A stretch of 64,000 nt of DNA from Rhizobium brockwellii. Its GTDB lineage: Bacteria; Pseudomonadota; Alphaproteobacteria; Rhizobiales; Rhizobiaceae. The stretch spans positions 907,706-971,705 of the forward strand of contig NZ_CP053440.1 in the NCBI RefSeq assembly GCF_000769405.2, given 5' to 3'. The position numbers and the translations under genes were made by a program. Positions 26,920 through 36,275 of this stretch are shown in pieces (the first letter of the stretch is position 1; each line of letters starts with the position of its first letter). Below the pieces are notes generated by a model, which had not been told where the DNA came from, did no database searches, and saw nothing but the letters and a program-made list of their open reading frames with translations.

Positions 26920-28668
26920 ATGAAACGGCAAGAGATATTGGACGGGCTCCGCCAGAGGCCGAAGGTGGACGTGTGTGTCATCGGCGGCGGCATCAACGGC
27001 ATCAGCGTCTTTCGGGAGCTGTCGCTACAGGGGCTGAATGTGCTGCTCGTCGAGAAACACGACTATTGCTCCGGGGCCAGTTCGGCGCTGTCGCGCATGG
27101 TCCATGGCGGGCTTCGCTATCTTGAAAACGGCGAATTCAAGCTGGTACAGGAATCGCTGGTCGAGCGGGATCGGCTGCTGCGCAACGCGCCGCATTACGT
27201 CGCGCCGCTGCCGACGACGGTACCGGTGTTCGATATATTTTCCGGCCTCGGTAATGGCATCATCCGCTTCCTCGGCCTCAGCCGCCGCCCAAGCCGGCGT
27301 GGCGCTATCGCCATCAAGGCGGGCCTGAGTATCTATGATTTCCTGACGCGCAAGCGGGCATTGATGCCGCGCCACCAGTTTCGCGGCCGGCGCAGAACGC
27401 TTGCCAAGTGGCCGGCGCTCAATCCCGACATCAAGAGTTCGGCCACCTATTTCGACGCCTGGGTCAGCCATCCGGAGCGGCTCGGCTTCGAGCTTCTGCA
27501 GGACGGTCTTTCAGCAAAGTTCGGAGCGATGGCGCTGAACTATGCGGAACTGCGGCGGACAGAGGATGGTCAGTACCGTGTCGAAGACCAGATCGGCGGC
27601 GCATCGGTTGCCGTCGAACCGGCGCTGATCATCAACGCCACCGGCGGCTGGATAGACATCGCCAATCAGAGCCTGTTTTCGCCAGAAGCACGGCCGGCAC
27701 CGCTGATGGGCGGCACCAAGGGCTCGCATCTGATCGTCGACAATGCGGAGCTGCGCGACGCGCTCGCCGATCACATGATCTACTATGAGAACGAGGACGG
27801 GCGGATCTGCATCCTGTTTCCCTATCTCGGCAAGGTTCTCGTCGGTTCCACCGATATCCGCGTCGACGATCCTGAAACGGTGCGCTGCGAGGCCGGCGAG
27901 CGGGATTATATCCTGCAATCGCTCGCCTTCGTGCTGCCTGATATCACCGTCCGGCCGGAACAGATCGTTTTCCAGTTTTCCGGCGTGCGGCCGCTGCCGG
28001 CCAGCACCGACAGTTTTACTGGCCGCATTCCGCGCGATCATTTCTGCACGGTCGTCGAGCCCAAAGATGGCGGCCCGCCGGTTCTGTGCATGATCGGCGG
28101 CAAGTGGACGACATTCCGATCCTTCGGGGAACTGGCGGCCGACATGGCTCTGGAAAGGCTGGGCAGGCGGCGCCGCGTTGCGACAACCGATCTGCCGATC
28201 GGCGGAGGGCGGGCATTTCCCGCCAGCGTGGCCGTCTGGCTAACGCAGATGGCGGCCAGCAAAGGCCTTTCCATCAGGCGCATGGCTGAGCTGTTTGCCC
28301 GATATGGCACGGATGCCGAGGCGGTTGGCGATTTCATCGCGGCCGGCCCCGATGCAGTGCTGCCGCACGCCGGCTACTCGGTGCGCGAATTGCAGTTCCT
28401 GATCCGCGGTGAAGCGGTGGAACATCTCGACGACCTGCTTTTGCGGCGCACGACGCTGGCCGTTTCGGGCGAGCTTTCGCTCGGCATGATGGATGCCGTA
28501 CTCGACCTGCTGGCGCAAGAAAAGCGCTGGACGCTCGCGCATCGCACCCGTGAGCGCGACCGTTTTCTCACCCTTCTCATCGAACGCCACGGCGTCGACG
28601 AAGACATGCTTTCCGCAAGGAACGAACCAAGGAGCATAGAATGCGACACAACAGCAAAGTCCGGATGA
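26920..28668 (+). CDS. GlpD-like FAD-dependent dehydrogenase
   Basis: A 582-residue protein, long for the family, with the GlpD opening: VCVIGGGINGISVFREL, VEKHDYCSGASSALSRMVHGGLRYLE. The C-terminal part has the NADH-independent glycerol-3-phosphate dehydrogenase features GRIPRDHFCTV, GGKWTTFRSFGELAADMAL and PIGGG. It could oxidise a polyol phosphate such as erythritol phosphate or glycerol 3-phosphate, passing electrons to quinone. The erythritol-4-phosphate dehydrogenase EryB belongs to the same family. It starts 12 bp after the reductase gene and overlaps the aldolase gene by 28 bp. Confidence 0.9.
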   Translation: MKRQEILDGLRQRPKVDVCVIGGGINGISVFRELSLQGLNVLLVEKHDYCSGASSALSRMVHGGLRYLENGEFKLVQESLVERDRLLRNAPHYVAPLPTTVPVFDIFSGLGNGIIRFLGLSRRPSRRGAIAIKAGLSIYDFLTRKRALMPRHQFRGRRRTLAKWPALNPDIKSSATYFDAWVSHPERLGFELLQDGLSAKFGAMALNYAELRRTEDGQYRVEDQIGGASVAVEPALIINATGGWIDIANQSLFSPEARPAPLMGGTKGSHLIVDNAELRDALADHMIYYENEDGRICILFPYLGKVLVGSTDIRVDDPETVRCEAGERDYILQSLAFVLPDITVRPEQIVFQFSGVRPLPASTDSFTGRIPRDHFCTVVEPKDGGPPVLCMIGGKWTTFRSFGELAADMALERLGRRRRVATTDLPIGGGRAFPASVAVWLTQMAASKGLSIRRMAELFARYGTDAEAVGDFIAAGPDAVLPHAGYSVRELQFLIRGEAVEHLDDLLLRRTTLAVSGELSLGMMDAVLDLLAQEKRWTLAHRTRERDRFLTLLIERHGVDEDMLSARNEPRSIECDTTAKSG

Positions 28669-29483
28669 ACCGGCTGTTCGGCGGCGGCCGCTGCCTCGAC
28701 GTGGCGATCGATCACGGCGTCTGCAACGAACCGTCCTTCCTCAACGGGCTGGAGGATATTCATGCCGTCGTCAAGGCGCTGGTTTCTGCCGGACCGGATG
28801 CGATCCAGATGAATTACGGCCAAGCAGACCTGCTGCAGGACGTGTCCGGCAAGGACAAGCCGGCGCTGGTCATGCGCATCGACATGGGTAATCCCTATAA
28901 CCGGATCCGCCACCGCGACATGTGGGCGGTGCTGCAGAACGAGGCCGAGCCGTTGATCGGCGCGATCGAAATGGATGCGGCCTGCGTCGTCGTCAACCTG
29001 TTCATGCTGCCGGACGAGCCGGACCTGTTCCGCCAATGCGTGCAGAACATTTCCCGGGTGCGGGCCGATTGCGACAAGTATGGCATGCCGCTGATGATCG
29101 AGCCGCTGGTGATGCAGCCGGTCACCGAAAAGGGCGGCTACATGGTCGACGGCGACGCGGACAAGATCGTTACGTTGACGCGGCTCGCCCGTGAGATGGG
29201 GGCGGATATCGTCAAGGCGGATCCGACCACCAATGCCGAGGATTTCCATAGAGTGGTGGAAGCAGCCCGTTGCCCGGTTCTGGTGCGCGGCGGCGGGAAG
29301 GAAGATCTTCGTGCCGTCTTCGACAAATCCGCCGCCTTGATGCGACAGGGCGCGATGGGCATGGTTTATGGGCGCAACATCTATCAGCACGCCAATCCGA
29401 GTGCCGTGGTGCGCGGGCTGATGGCGATCGTGCACCAGGATGCGAGCGGCGAACAGGCCATTGCACTCTATCAGCAGGGTTGA
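28641..29483 (+). CDS. DhnA/LsrF-type class I aldolase
   Basis: A 280-residue protein; ATG 28641 follows AAGGAGCATAGA and lies inside the GlpD-like gene end. Motifs of DeoC/DhnA-family aldolases: CLDVAIDHG with Asp24, MRIDMGNP, MIEPLVMQP, and the Schiff-base lysine Lys192 in ADIVKADPTT, followed by VLVRGGGKED and GMVYGRNIYQH at the phosphate site. It should cleave a phosphorylated ketose to dihydroxyacetone phosphate or glyceraldehyde-type products. LsrF, which processes phosphorylated AI-2, is a relative, but the other genes differ. Confidence 0.9.
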   Translation: MRHNSKVRMNRLFGGGRCLDVAIDHGVCNEPSFLNGLEDIHAVVKALVSAGPDAIQMNYGQADLLQDVSGKDKPALVMRIDMGNPYNRIRHRDMWAVLQNEAEPLIGAIEMDAACVVVNLFMLPDEPDLFRQCVQNISRVRADCDKYGMPLMIEPLVMQPVTEKGGYMVDGDADKIVTLTRLAREMGADIVKADPTTNAEDFHRVVEAARCPVLVRGGGKEDLRAVFDKSAALMRQGAMGMVYGRNIYQHANPSAVVRGLMAIVHQDASGEQAIALYQQG

Positions 29484-29514
29484 GCAGCGATCTCGAACCT
29501 TGGGAGGGTTCTGC

Positions 29515-31041
29515 ATGGGAAACTATCTTTTAGGGCTCGACGCCGGAAACACCGTTATCAAGGCGGTGATTTTCGACCGGGCGGGCAACGAGATCGCAGC
29601 TGCGTCCGAAGAAGGACACAGCCGCATGCCGAGCCCGGGGCATGTCGAGCGAGGGTTGGACGAACTCTGGACGAATGCTCGGCAGGTCATCCGCGCTTGC
29701 ATCGAAAAGGCAGAGATCCAGCCGGAGGAAATTGCCGCGATCGGTTGCGCCGGGCATGGCAACGGTCTCTATGCGCTTGATCGCGACGGCCTTCCGCTGA
29801 TCGGCATCCAGTCGCTCGACACACGGGCTGCCGGGCTGGTCGATGAATGGCGAGAAGCCGGTGTTGGTGACCGGACCTATCCGATTGCCCGCCAACGCCC
29901 GTGGCCATCCCAGACGCCGACATTGCTTGCCTGGCTGAAGCGTCACCGGCCGGAACTGTTCAATCGCATCGGTACAGTGTTCTTCTCCAAGGATTTCGTC
30001 GTCAACCGTCTGACTGGCCGCCGCGTCAGCGAAGTATCCGATATGTCGGGGGCCGGTCTGCTGGATCTTGCCGCGCGCCGCTACGACAAGGCGCTGATGG
30101 AGGCCTATGGGCTGGGCAATTGCATGGACCTGTTGCCGCCGCTCATCGAAAGCGCCGACATTGCCGGGACCGTGACGGAAGAGGTGGCGACGCAAACCGG
30201 GCTTGCCGCCGGGACGCCTGTGGTCGGTGGGCTGTTCGACGTTGTCGCCTCGGCGCTCGGCTCGGGCGTTTCGCGCACCGGCAGCGCCTCGATCATTGCC
30301 GGCACCTGGAGCATCAACCAGGTCGTTATAGACGGTCCCGACCTCGACGGGCCGGTCTTCATGTCCTCGACTTTCGATCGCACCCGTTACATGGCGATGG
30401 AAAACAGCGCCACCTCGGCTGCCAATCTCGAATGGCTGGTGCGGGAGTTCTTCGAAGGCGAGCATGCGGAAGGCGTTTCGCCCTTCGATGCCTGCTGCGC
30501 GCTGGCCGGGGCGATCGAGCCCGCGGCAGACGATCCGCTCTACCATCCGTATCTTTACGGCGCCCAGCAGGACGGCCACGCCCGCGCCGGCTTCTACGGC
30601 ATTGCCGGCTGGCACAGCAAGGGGCATCTCGTTCGTGCGCTTCTTGAAGGTGTCGCCTTCGGTCATCGCCAGCACATCGAGACGATCCGAAAGGCGGGCG
30701 CGGTCTTCAACGAGGCGGTGCTCTCCGGCGGCGGCTCACGCAGCCTGATCTGGCCGCAGATCTTTGCCGATGTGCTCGGCGTTCCGGTCAGCGTTGCCCG
30801 TTCGCGCGAAACCGGTGCACTGGGGGCGGCGATTGCGGCTGGAACCGGCGTCGGCATTTTCGCGAACTTCGGCGCTGGTGCTGCGGCCATGGTCCGCACC
30901 GAGCGGCATTATCGTCCGGATGTCTCGCTTGAGGCGCATTATGCGCGACGTTACGCTCTCTATCAGGATATCGCCGAAGCGATGGCACCGCTCTGGCGGC
31001 GTCTGACGGCGGTCCCGCCGGCAGCAGCGGGGGCGGAGTGA
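29515..31041 (+). CDS. FGGY-family carbohydrate kinase (LyxK/EryA-like)
   Basis: A 508-residue protein; ATG 29515 follows GGGAGGG. Both FGGY halves are seen: LGLDAGNTVIKAVIFDRAGNE, IGCAGHGNGLY, GGLFDVVASALGSGVSRTG and the ATP site end VLSGGGSRSLIWPQIFADVLGVPV. By eye it is closest to LyxK (L-xylulose or 3-keto-L-gulonate kinase) and EryA, from which the substrate cannot be chosen. It phosphorylates a sugar or polyol, supplying the aldolase. Its TGA overlaps a GTG two codons ahead of the ATG of the next gene. Confidence 0.92.
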   Translation: MGNYLLGLDAGNTVIKAVIFDRAGNEIAAASEEGHSRMPSPGHVERGLDELWTNARQVIRACIEKAEIQPEEIAAIGCAGHGNGLYALDRDGLPLIGIQSLDTRAAGLVDEWREAGVGDRTYPIARQRPWPSQTPTLLAWLKRHRPELFNRIGTVFFSKDFVVNRLTGRRVSEVSDMSGAGLLDLAARRYDKALMEAYGLGNCMDLLPPLIESADIAGTVTEEVATQTGLAAGTPVVGGLFDVVASALGSGVSRTGSASIIAGTWSINQVVIDGPDLDGPVFMSSTFDRTRYMAMENSATSAANLEWLVREFFEGEHAEGVSPFDACCALAGAIEPAADDPLYHPYLYGAQQDGHARAGFYGIAGWHSKGHLVRALLEGVAFGHRQHIETIRKAGAVFNEAVLSGGGSRSLIWPQIFADVLGVPVSVARSRETGALGAAIAAGTGVGIFANFGAGAAAMVRTERHYRPDVSLEAHYARRYALYQDIAEAMAPLWRRLTAVPPAAAGAE

Positions 31042-31043
31042 AC

Positions 31044-32663
31044 ATGCGTGTGAACGATGCGGCCATTGATGCGGGAAGCTACGACTATATCATCGTCGGC
31101 GCGGGCTCGGCGGGATGCGTTCTGGCCAACCGGCTGTCGGCCGATCCGAAAACCCGCGTCCTGCTGCTCGAAGCCGGCGGCAGCGACCGCTATCATTGGG
31201 TGCATGTGCCGATCGGCTATCTCTACTGCATGGGCAATCCACGCACCGACTGGATGATGAGGACGGCCGCGGAAGCCGGACTGAACGGCCGGTCACTGCC
31301 CTATCCGCGTGGAAAAGTGCTGGGCGGCTGCTCGTCGATCAACGGCATGATCTACATGCGCGGTCAGGCGGCCGATTACAACGGCTGGCGGCAGGCGGGC
31401 AATTCCGGCTGGGGTTGGGACGACGTGCTGCCCTATTTCCTGAAATCCGAGGACAACCATCGCGGCAAGTCGCGGATGCATGGAGCGGGCGGCGAATGGC
31501 GGGTGGAGAAGCAGCGGCTGTCCTGGCCGATCCTCGATGCCTTTCGCGATGCGGCGGAAGAACTCGGCATCCGCAAGACCGACGATTTCAACGATGGCGA
31601 CAATGAAGGCTCGGGCTATTTCGAGGTCAACCAGCGCGGTGGCCTGCGTTGGAACACGACCAAGGCCTTTCTGCGCCCGGCGATGAAGCGGCCCAATCTG
31701 CGTGTGCTGACCGGCGCCGAAACCGAGCGGCTGGAATTCGACGGCAGAATGGTGACTGGCGTGCGGTTCCGGCTGAACGGGCGGAGTCATCTCGCTCGCG
31801 CCGGTCGCGAGGTCATCCTGTCTGCCGGTGCGATCAATTCACCGAAAATCCTGGAGCTTTCCGGGGTCGGTCGACCGGATGTGCTGTCCGCTGCCGGACT
31901 GGATGTCGTCCATGAACTTCCGGGTGTCGGCGAAAACCTGCAGGACCATCTGCAAATCCGTACGGTCTTCCGCATCGAGGGCGCAAAGACGCTGAACCAG
32001 CTCTATCACAACCTTTTCACCCGGGCGGGCATGGGGCTTGAATATATGCTGCGCCGGTCCGGGCCATTGTCGATGGCGCCGAGCCAGCTCGGTATCTTTG
32101 CCAAGAGCGATCCGGCCGTTGCAACCGCCGATCTCGAATATCATGTGCAGCCCTTGAGCACCGACCGGCTCGGCGAACCGCTGCACAAATATCCCGCCGT
32201 CACCGTCTCCGTCTGCAATCTGCGGCCGGAAAGCCGGGGGACCGTGCATGTTGGCGGCCGGGACTTTTCCGTGGCGCCGGAAATCCGCCCGAATTATCTT
32301 TCGACCGTCGGCGACCGGATGGTTGCGACGAAATCGATCCGGCACGCCCGCCGGCTCATGGAGGCCGGTGCGATCGCCAAGTACCGGCCTCAGGAGATGC
32401 TCCCGGGCACGGAATACCAGAGTGACGAGGAGCTGATCCGCCGCGTCGGCGATATCGCCACGACGATCTTCCATCCGGTCGGCACCTGCAAGATGGGCAG
32501 AGACACGATGGCGGTTGTCGATCCGCAATTGCGGGTGCATGGGCTGGCGAAACTGCGGGTGGTCGATGCCTCGATCATGCCGACGATCGTGTCGGGCAAC
32601 ACCAACTCGCCGGTGATCATGATTGCCGAGAAGGCCGCGAAAAGCATTCTATCAGGGGCGTGA
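31044..32663 (+). CDS. GMC-family FAD oxidoreductase
   Basis: A 539-residue protein, ATG 31044 with GGAG six bases ahead; a GTG at 31038 is possible. Glucose-methanol-choline family marks: YIIVGAGSAGCVLANRLS, RGKVLGGCSSINGMIYMRGQAADYNGW, VILSAGAINSPKILELSGVG and the C-terminal FHPVGTCKMG with the active-site histidine, then IVSGNTNSPVIMIAEKAA. Relatives are choline or polyol/alcohol dehydrogenases. Last gene of the operon; it could perform an initial oxidation of the substrate. No signal peptide is seen, so it is cytoplasmic. Confidence 0.92.
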   Translation: MRVNDAAIDAGSYDYIIVGAGSAGCVLANRLSADPKTRVLLLEAGGSDRYHWVHVPIGYLYCMGNPRTDWMMRTAAEAGLNGRSLPYPRGKVLGGCSSINGMIYMRGQAADYNGWRQAGNSGWGWDDVLPYFLKSEDNHRGKSRMHGAGGEWRVEKQRLSWPILDAFRDAAEELGIRKTDDFNDGDNEGSGYFEVNQRGGLRWNTTKAFLRPAMKRPNLRVLTGAETERLEFDGRMVTGVRFRLNGRSHLARAGREVILSAGAINSPKILELSGVGRPDVLSAAGLDVVHELPGVGENLQDHLQIRTVFRIEGAKTLNQLYHNLFTRAGMGLEYMLRRSGPLSMAPSQLGIFAKSDPAVATADLEYHVQPLSTDRLGEPLHKYPAVTVSVCNLRPESRGTVHVGGRDFSVAPEIRPNYLSTVGDRMVATKSIRHARRLMEAGAIAKYRPQEMLPGTEYQSDEELIRRVGDIATTIFHPVGTCKMGRDTMAVVDPQLRVHGLAKLRVVDASIMPTIVSGNTNSPVIMIAEKAAKSILSGA

Positions 32664-32810
32664 TGAGCTCTTCGCCGTGATGAACTGCTCGCATTGTCTA
32701 AGGCTAATGCGTGGAACAACCTTTTGTCAGAGACAAAACGCTCAGTTTGCCGCGACTGCGCTGGCGTGAGCGTCGTCACGCGTCCCAACGACATGCGTGG
32801 CACAAAGACC

Positions 32811-32853
32811 TAAAGCGCGAAGAGCGAATATGAAAAATCGCGCCGCGCTGTAG
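32811..32853. repeat. decayed palindromic repeat
   Basis: CTAAAGCGCG at the left end and CGCGCTGTAG at the right end, with one mismatch, and an inner TCGCG core. The left arm matches the intact repeat module at 569-614. A degenerate copy of that module in the 270 bp between the GMC gene and cspA. Confidence 0.55.
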
Positions 32854-32933
32854 AGTACGAAGGCATTCGCGCCAACGGCTCGTGAGGATGAGCCCAACCC
32901 GCTCAACGCAGGCTGGGCCACCTTCGATTTCAA

Positions 32934-33137
32934 TCAGAGGGTCGAGACGTTCTCAGCCTTCGATTTTCCGGTCTTGCGATCCTGTCCAACTTCGAAGCTG
33001 ACCTTGTCGCCTTCGCGGAGCGACCCGCCGCTCTGCAGCGCAGACACGTGAACAAAAACGTCCTGCCCGCCACCCTCAGGGGTGATGAAGCCGAAGCCCT
33101 TGTCGTCATTGAAGAATTTAACGGTACCTGTCGGCAT
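32934..33137 (-). CDS. cspA: cold-shock protein
   Basis: A 67-residue single CSD protein with both RNA-binding motifs intact: [15 protein letters not shown] (RNP1 KGFGFI) and DVFVHVSAL (RNP2). These proteins bind single-stranded RNA and DNA and act as RNA chaperones, many not cold-induced. The gene is alone, with AAGGAAA about 12 nt ahead of ATG and a short leader. The cspA symbol is generic, since rhizobia have several paralogues. Confidence 0.94.
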   Translation of the reverse strand: MPTGTVKFFNDDKGFGFITPEGGGQDVFVHVSALQSGGSLREGDKVSFEVGQDRKTGKSKAENVSTL

Positions 33138-33249
33138 GAGATAACTATTTCCTTGTATCGTTCAGCGATTTGCGAAGGCGAAACTATAGCTTCGGGGCTT
33201 CTCTATCAACCCTTTAGCACACCGACGGCTCTTTGAATGTAAAAAGATA

Positions 33250-33762
33250 TCAGCTCCGACGAAGGTCAATGCGGCTCGTAACAACCGATCGACCTGTAGC
33301 GGGGTCGGTATCGATGGTTGTGAGGCGCATGCCCGATGCCCCGGTTTTTTCGATCGTCATCTGCGCACGGCGATCGCCATTGACCTCTTTCGCCCATTTG
33401 ATCGCCAGGCTTATGGCATTGCCCGCGCGCTTTCCGCCTAGACCCGCGGTGCCGGTGCCCGCGCCCACGTAGGAGCCGGTGTAGCTGTCACCACTGGCCT
33501 TGAGGTTAGCGCTGATGACACGGGAAAAAACGACGAGACTGGTGCAGCGTCCATTGAGTGCAAGGGAGCTTGCATTCGCATCCGATTTGAAGCGGCAAGT
33601 GACTTTAATGGTGGGTGCGTTTGTCCGCACTTTCACCGTACCATTGCCGCTCCAACTTCCCGCCAGTGTTTTGAGGAACGCCGATTCGTCGGCGTGGGCG
33701 GCGCCGGCCGTGAGCATCGACGCCGTCGCAGCGACCATGGCGCAGGCAAGGATCTTCATCAT
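33250..33762 (-). CDS. exported protein, unknown function
   Basis: A 170-residue protein. ATG 33762 gives a good signal peptide (MMKILACAMVAATASMLTAGAAHA, cut near residue 24). The longer frame upstream adds a run with no ribosome site. The mature chain is beta-like: LKTLAGSWSGNGTVKVRT, SLALNGRCTSLVVFS, SYTGSYVGAGTGTAGLGGKRAG, IEKTGASGMRLTTID. It has two cysteines that could pair in the periplasm. Sequence reads as a small lipocalin-like or barrel protein, but no family is recognised. Confidence 0.7.
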   Translation of the reverse strand: MMKILACAMVAATASMLTAGAAHADESAFLKTLAGSWSGNGTVKVRTNAPTIKVTCRFKSDANASSLALNGRCTSLVVFSRVISANLKASGDSYTGSYVGAGTGTAGLGGKRAGNAISLAIKWAKEVNGDRRAQMTIEKTGASGMRLTTIDTDPATGRSVVTSRIDLRRS

Positions 33763-34134
33763 CTGAGTAACTTTCGGGCCGCGTAACATCCGCATCATGA
33801 CGCTCGGCTCTTCGAGGAGGAGGGTGTCATATAACCGCTCGGCGATGAGTTGGTTCCGTATGGGCGGCATTCGATCGCGTTCCCAACACAGCGCGCACGT
33901 TTTCAACAAGATCAACTGGCCAATGATGCCCACGCACGCTGAAAGGGATTGCCGATCTCCCGCCGGAAGCTTTAGATCGGTCTTGCACAATGAGATTGTG
34001 CGAGCCGGCCGGAATGGCGTCAGTTCCGCTACAGCGCCGCGCGTCTTGAGATGCGCAAAGGAGGTTGTTGCGTTTTGAACTGCTGCATAGGGGGCCGCCG
34101 ACTGAAACTTTGCCAGCCCACTGCGCTGTCACAT
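33763..34134. other. 372-bp intergenic stretch
   Basis: Between two divergent unknown genes (33762 minus and 34135 plus). Some plus-strand and minus-strand frames cross it but lack ribosome sites. No repeat or operator was recognised. Confidence 0.4.
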
Positions 34135-35247
34135 ATGAGGGGTCCGACGCCATTGCCTTCACTTGTTCTTCCTGGTCGCCCGCTCTCGTTGGCGCGCAAC
34201 GTCATCTCCACGCCGAATGCTTACTTCTGGGCAACGCCCATTATCCTGGCACTGGCTGTCTTTCTATTCGTCTCGGAAGCACCGGGCGTGATCCGCGATT
34301 TCCAGATCAGCCAGAACCCTTTGACGCTCGAAAATGGCGACGTGCAAAACGGGCGATGCACGACACGCAAGGCAGTCTTTACCGATTGCGAGGCACGCCT
34401 TGTCTATAGCTACGGTGGACGAGACTACGACACTGAGGTCGAGGTGATGTTCGTCGATTTCCATACTGGCGACTACGAAACTGGTCTCGTGATATCAGCC
34501 GATCATCCGGAACTCGCGACGATGAGCCTGGGTCTGGATATGCTCTGGAACCGGATCATCACGCTCACCGTGTTTGCGCTACTGTTTGGCGGCATGGGCT
34601 TGGGAATGATTTTTCTCGCTATCCGCATTTGGCGGGTTAAGGGCCAACTGCTTCGGCCTGCCATGCTGACCCCCGTCCCGGTCGAGATCACCGCATTCGA
34701 CCGCAAACGCGGCGTCCTTTCCATCACCTATAATGACAAGATCGCCGACGACAAAACAGGGCGATCGGCTTACACGCGCATGAAGAATGGAGAGGAGCCT
34801 CTGATCGTCGGTGAAGCCAATGGCAAGGCGATCGGACTGGCGGTCAGGCACGGCAATACGGCTCTGCCGGTGCTTCTCGACGATCGTCTGCAGCGTGTGG
34901 AGCTTACGGATAATGAACGCACCGCAGCTCTTGCACCGTTTGCGTATCAGCAAGAAGGCGATCGGAGCGTTCCGGTTTTGATTGAAGACACCAAAAGGGC
35001 GGTATCGATCTGGAAGCGGCTGCAGCTTTTCTTCGGTGTGTTGCTTCTCATCGTCGTCGGTGTGGTCGGCTTCTGGCTTTGGTACGTCACCACCTCCACG
35101 ACAGCATTCCAATCGCCTGGCATGGATATCAACAATCTCATGCCAGCGCCGTTGAACGAGTGGGGATGCGAGCAGTTGAAGAAGCGTTTTGGTCAGGATC
35201 GCGCGCCGTTTGGTTGCGTCGCCGACGATTATACGAGCTGGAAATAG
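34135..35247 (+). CDS. membrane protein, DUF3592-like
   Basis: A 370-residue protein from ATG 34135; ATG 34051 is an alternative, and neither has a strong ribosome site. Three hydrophobic helices at about residues 27-46, 140-164 and 303-326. The loop after helix 1 (CEARLVYSYGGRDYDTEVEV ... VISADHPELATMSLG) resembles the DUF3592 pattern of a beta-rich domain with YDPxxP-like ending. A second soluble region follows helix 2, then the last helix and a short C-terminus with several cysteines. Function unknown. Confidence 0.65.
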   Translation: MRGPTPLPSLVLPGRPLSLARNVISTPNAYFWATPIILALAVFLFVSEAPGVIRDFQISQNPLTLENGDVQNGRCTTRKAVFTDCEARLVYSYGGRDYDTEVEVMFVDFHTGDYETGLVISADHPELATMSLGLDMLWNRIITLTVFALLFGGMGLGMIFLAIRIWRVKGQLLRPAMLTPVPVEITAFDRKRGVLSITYNDKIADDKTGRSAYTRMKNGEEPLIVGEANGKAIGLAVRHGNTALPVLLDDRLQRVELTDNERTAALAPFAYQQEGDRSVPVLIEDTKRAVSIWKRLQLFFGVLLLIVVGVVGFWLWYVTTSTTAFQSPGMDINNLMPAPLNEWGCEQLKKRFGQDRAPFGCVADDYTSWK

Positions 35248-35383
35248 AAAGAAGGCGCCCGCTATTTGACTGGGCCCTCATGATCGTTGACGGGGCAATC
35301 GGCTGCGCGCGTGGCAGCGGCCGGCCAAAGCGGCGGAATCCTGCACGGTTGTAGGTGCCCAAGCCAATAAAGGACGCCGCCAA

Positions 35384-36229
35384 GTGACTGAACGTATGAT
35401 CAAGTTTGACGACGTCGAGATTGCCACTCAGGCTTTCGGCAATCCGGCGCATAAGCCGATCCTGCTCATCATGGGCGCCATGGCTTCCATGTTGTGGTGG
35501 CCGGACGACTTCTGCCGAAAACTTGCTGATCACGAGTTTTATGTCATCCGCTACGACAATCGAGACACCGGCCGCTCGACGATCTACCCGCCGGGGGAAC
35601 CGCCCTATGCAATGGACGACATGGCTGATGACGCCATCAGGGTACTCGATGGCTACGGCATCGACGGCGCCAATCTGATCGGAATGTCGTTGGGTGGCAC
35701 GATGGCCCAGATCGCCGCTCTCTTAAATCCGAAGCGCGTCAAGACACTAACGCTGATCTCCACCACGCCGGTGGGCATTGATACCAGTGCTCTGCCCCAT
35801 ACGACCGACGCCTACATGGAGCACGCAGCGACGGGTGAGAACGTCGATTGGACAGACAATGCGCAAGTGATCGAATTCCTCGTCAAGGATACCCAGATGA
35901 TCGCCGGTTCGGCGCACCCTTATGACGAAGGGCGGGCGCGCGCCTTTGTTGAACGTGACGTCAAGCGGGCCAAAAACTTCGTCAGCGCCACCAATCATTT
36001 CATGCTCAAGGCCGGCCAGACCTTGAGCGGCAAACTGGGTGAGCTGATCGCGCCCCTCCTTGTCATACACGGAACGGCCGATCCGATTTACCCCGTTGAG
36101 CACGGCGAATTGCTGGCACGAACCGTCAAGGGCGCGAAGCTCGTTCGGCTCGAGGGTGGTGGCCACGAAATGCATCTCGAAGATTGGCAAGAGATCATTT
36201 CTGCTATCCACGCACATTGCGGTCCGTAG
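35384..36229 (+). CDS. alpha/beta-fold hydrolase
   Basis: A 281-residue protein. GTG 35384 follows AAGGAC; an ATG lies four codons later. Alpha/beta hydrolase features are in order: the oxyanion strand PILLIMGAMASMLWWP, VIRYDNRDTGRST, the nucleophile elbow GMSLGG with its Ser, the acid in IHGTADPIY, and the catalytic His in GGGHEMH. Relatives include esterases and polyketide methylesterases of the RdmC type; no substrate can be deduced. It is convergent with the ABC ATPase gene; a weak hairpin TTGACGGCGTCAA sits just after its stop. Confidence 0.88.
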   Translation: MTERMIKFDDVEIATQAFGNPAHKPILLIMGAMASMLWWPDDFCRKLADHEFYVIRYDNRDTGRSTIYPPGEPPYAMDDMADDAIRVLDGYGIDGANLIGMSLGGTMAQIAALLNPKRVKTLTLISTTPVGIDTSALPHTTDAYMEHAATGENVDWTDNAQVIEFLVKDTQMIAGSAHPYDEGRARAFVERDVKRAKNFVSATNHFMLKAGQTLSGKLGELIAPLLVIHGTADPIYPVEHGELLARTVKGAKLVRLEGGGHEMHLEDWQEIISAIHAHCGP

Positions 36230-36275
36230 CTTGACGGCGTCAAAAAGCAGGCAGTGCCCCGTGCCGAGCCAACAG

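Noticed and set aside
28374..29516. Minus-strand frame of 380 codons opposite the aldolase gene
   Set aside because: No ribosome site and no recognisable motif; the plus-strand genes have complete active sites.
21252..32663. Interpretation of the operon as a standard erythritol (ery) operon
   Set aside because: The kinase, the GlpD-like enzyme and the SorC regulator fit, but no EryC-like isomerase or RpiB/TpiA-like partner is present, and the aldolase, aldo/keto and GMC enzymes do not belong to that operon.
21252..32663. Interpretation of the operon as an AI-2 (lsr) system
   Set aside because: The aldolase, kinase and SorC regulator match the lsr layout, but the binding protein has no clear LsrB mark and LsrG is absent; three oxidoreductases do not fit.
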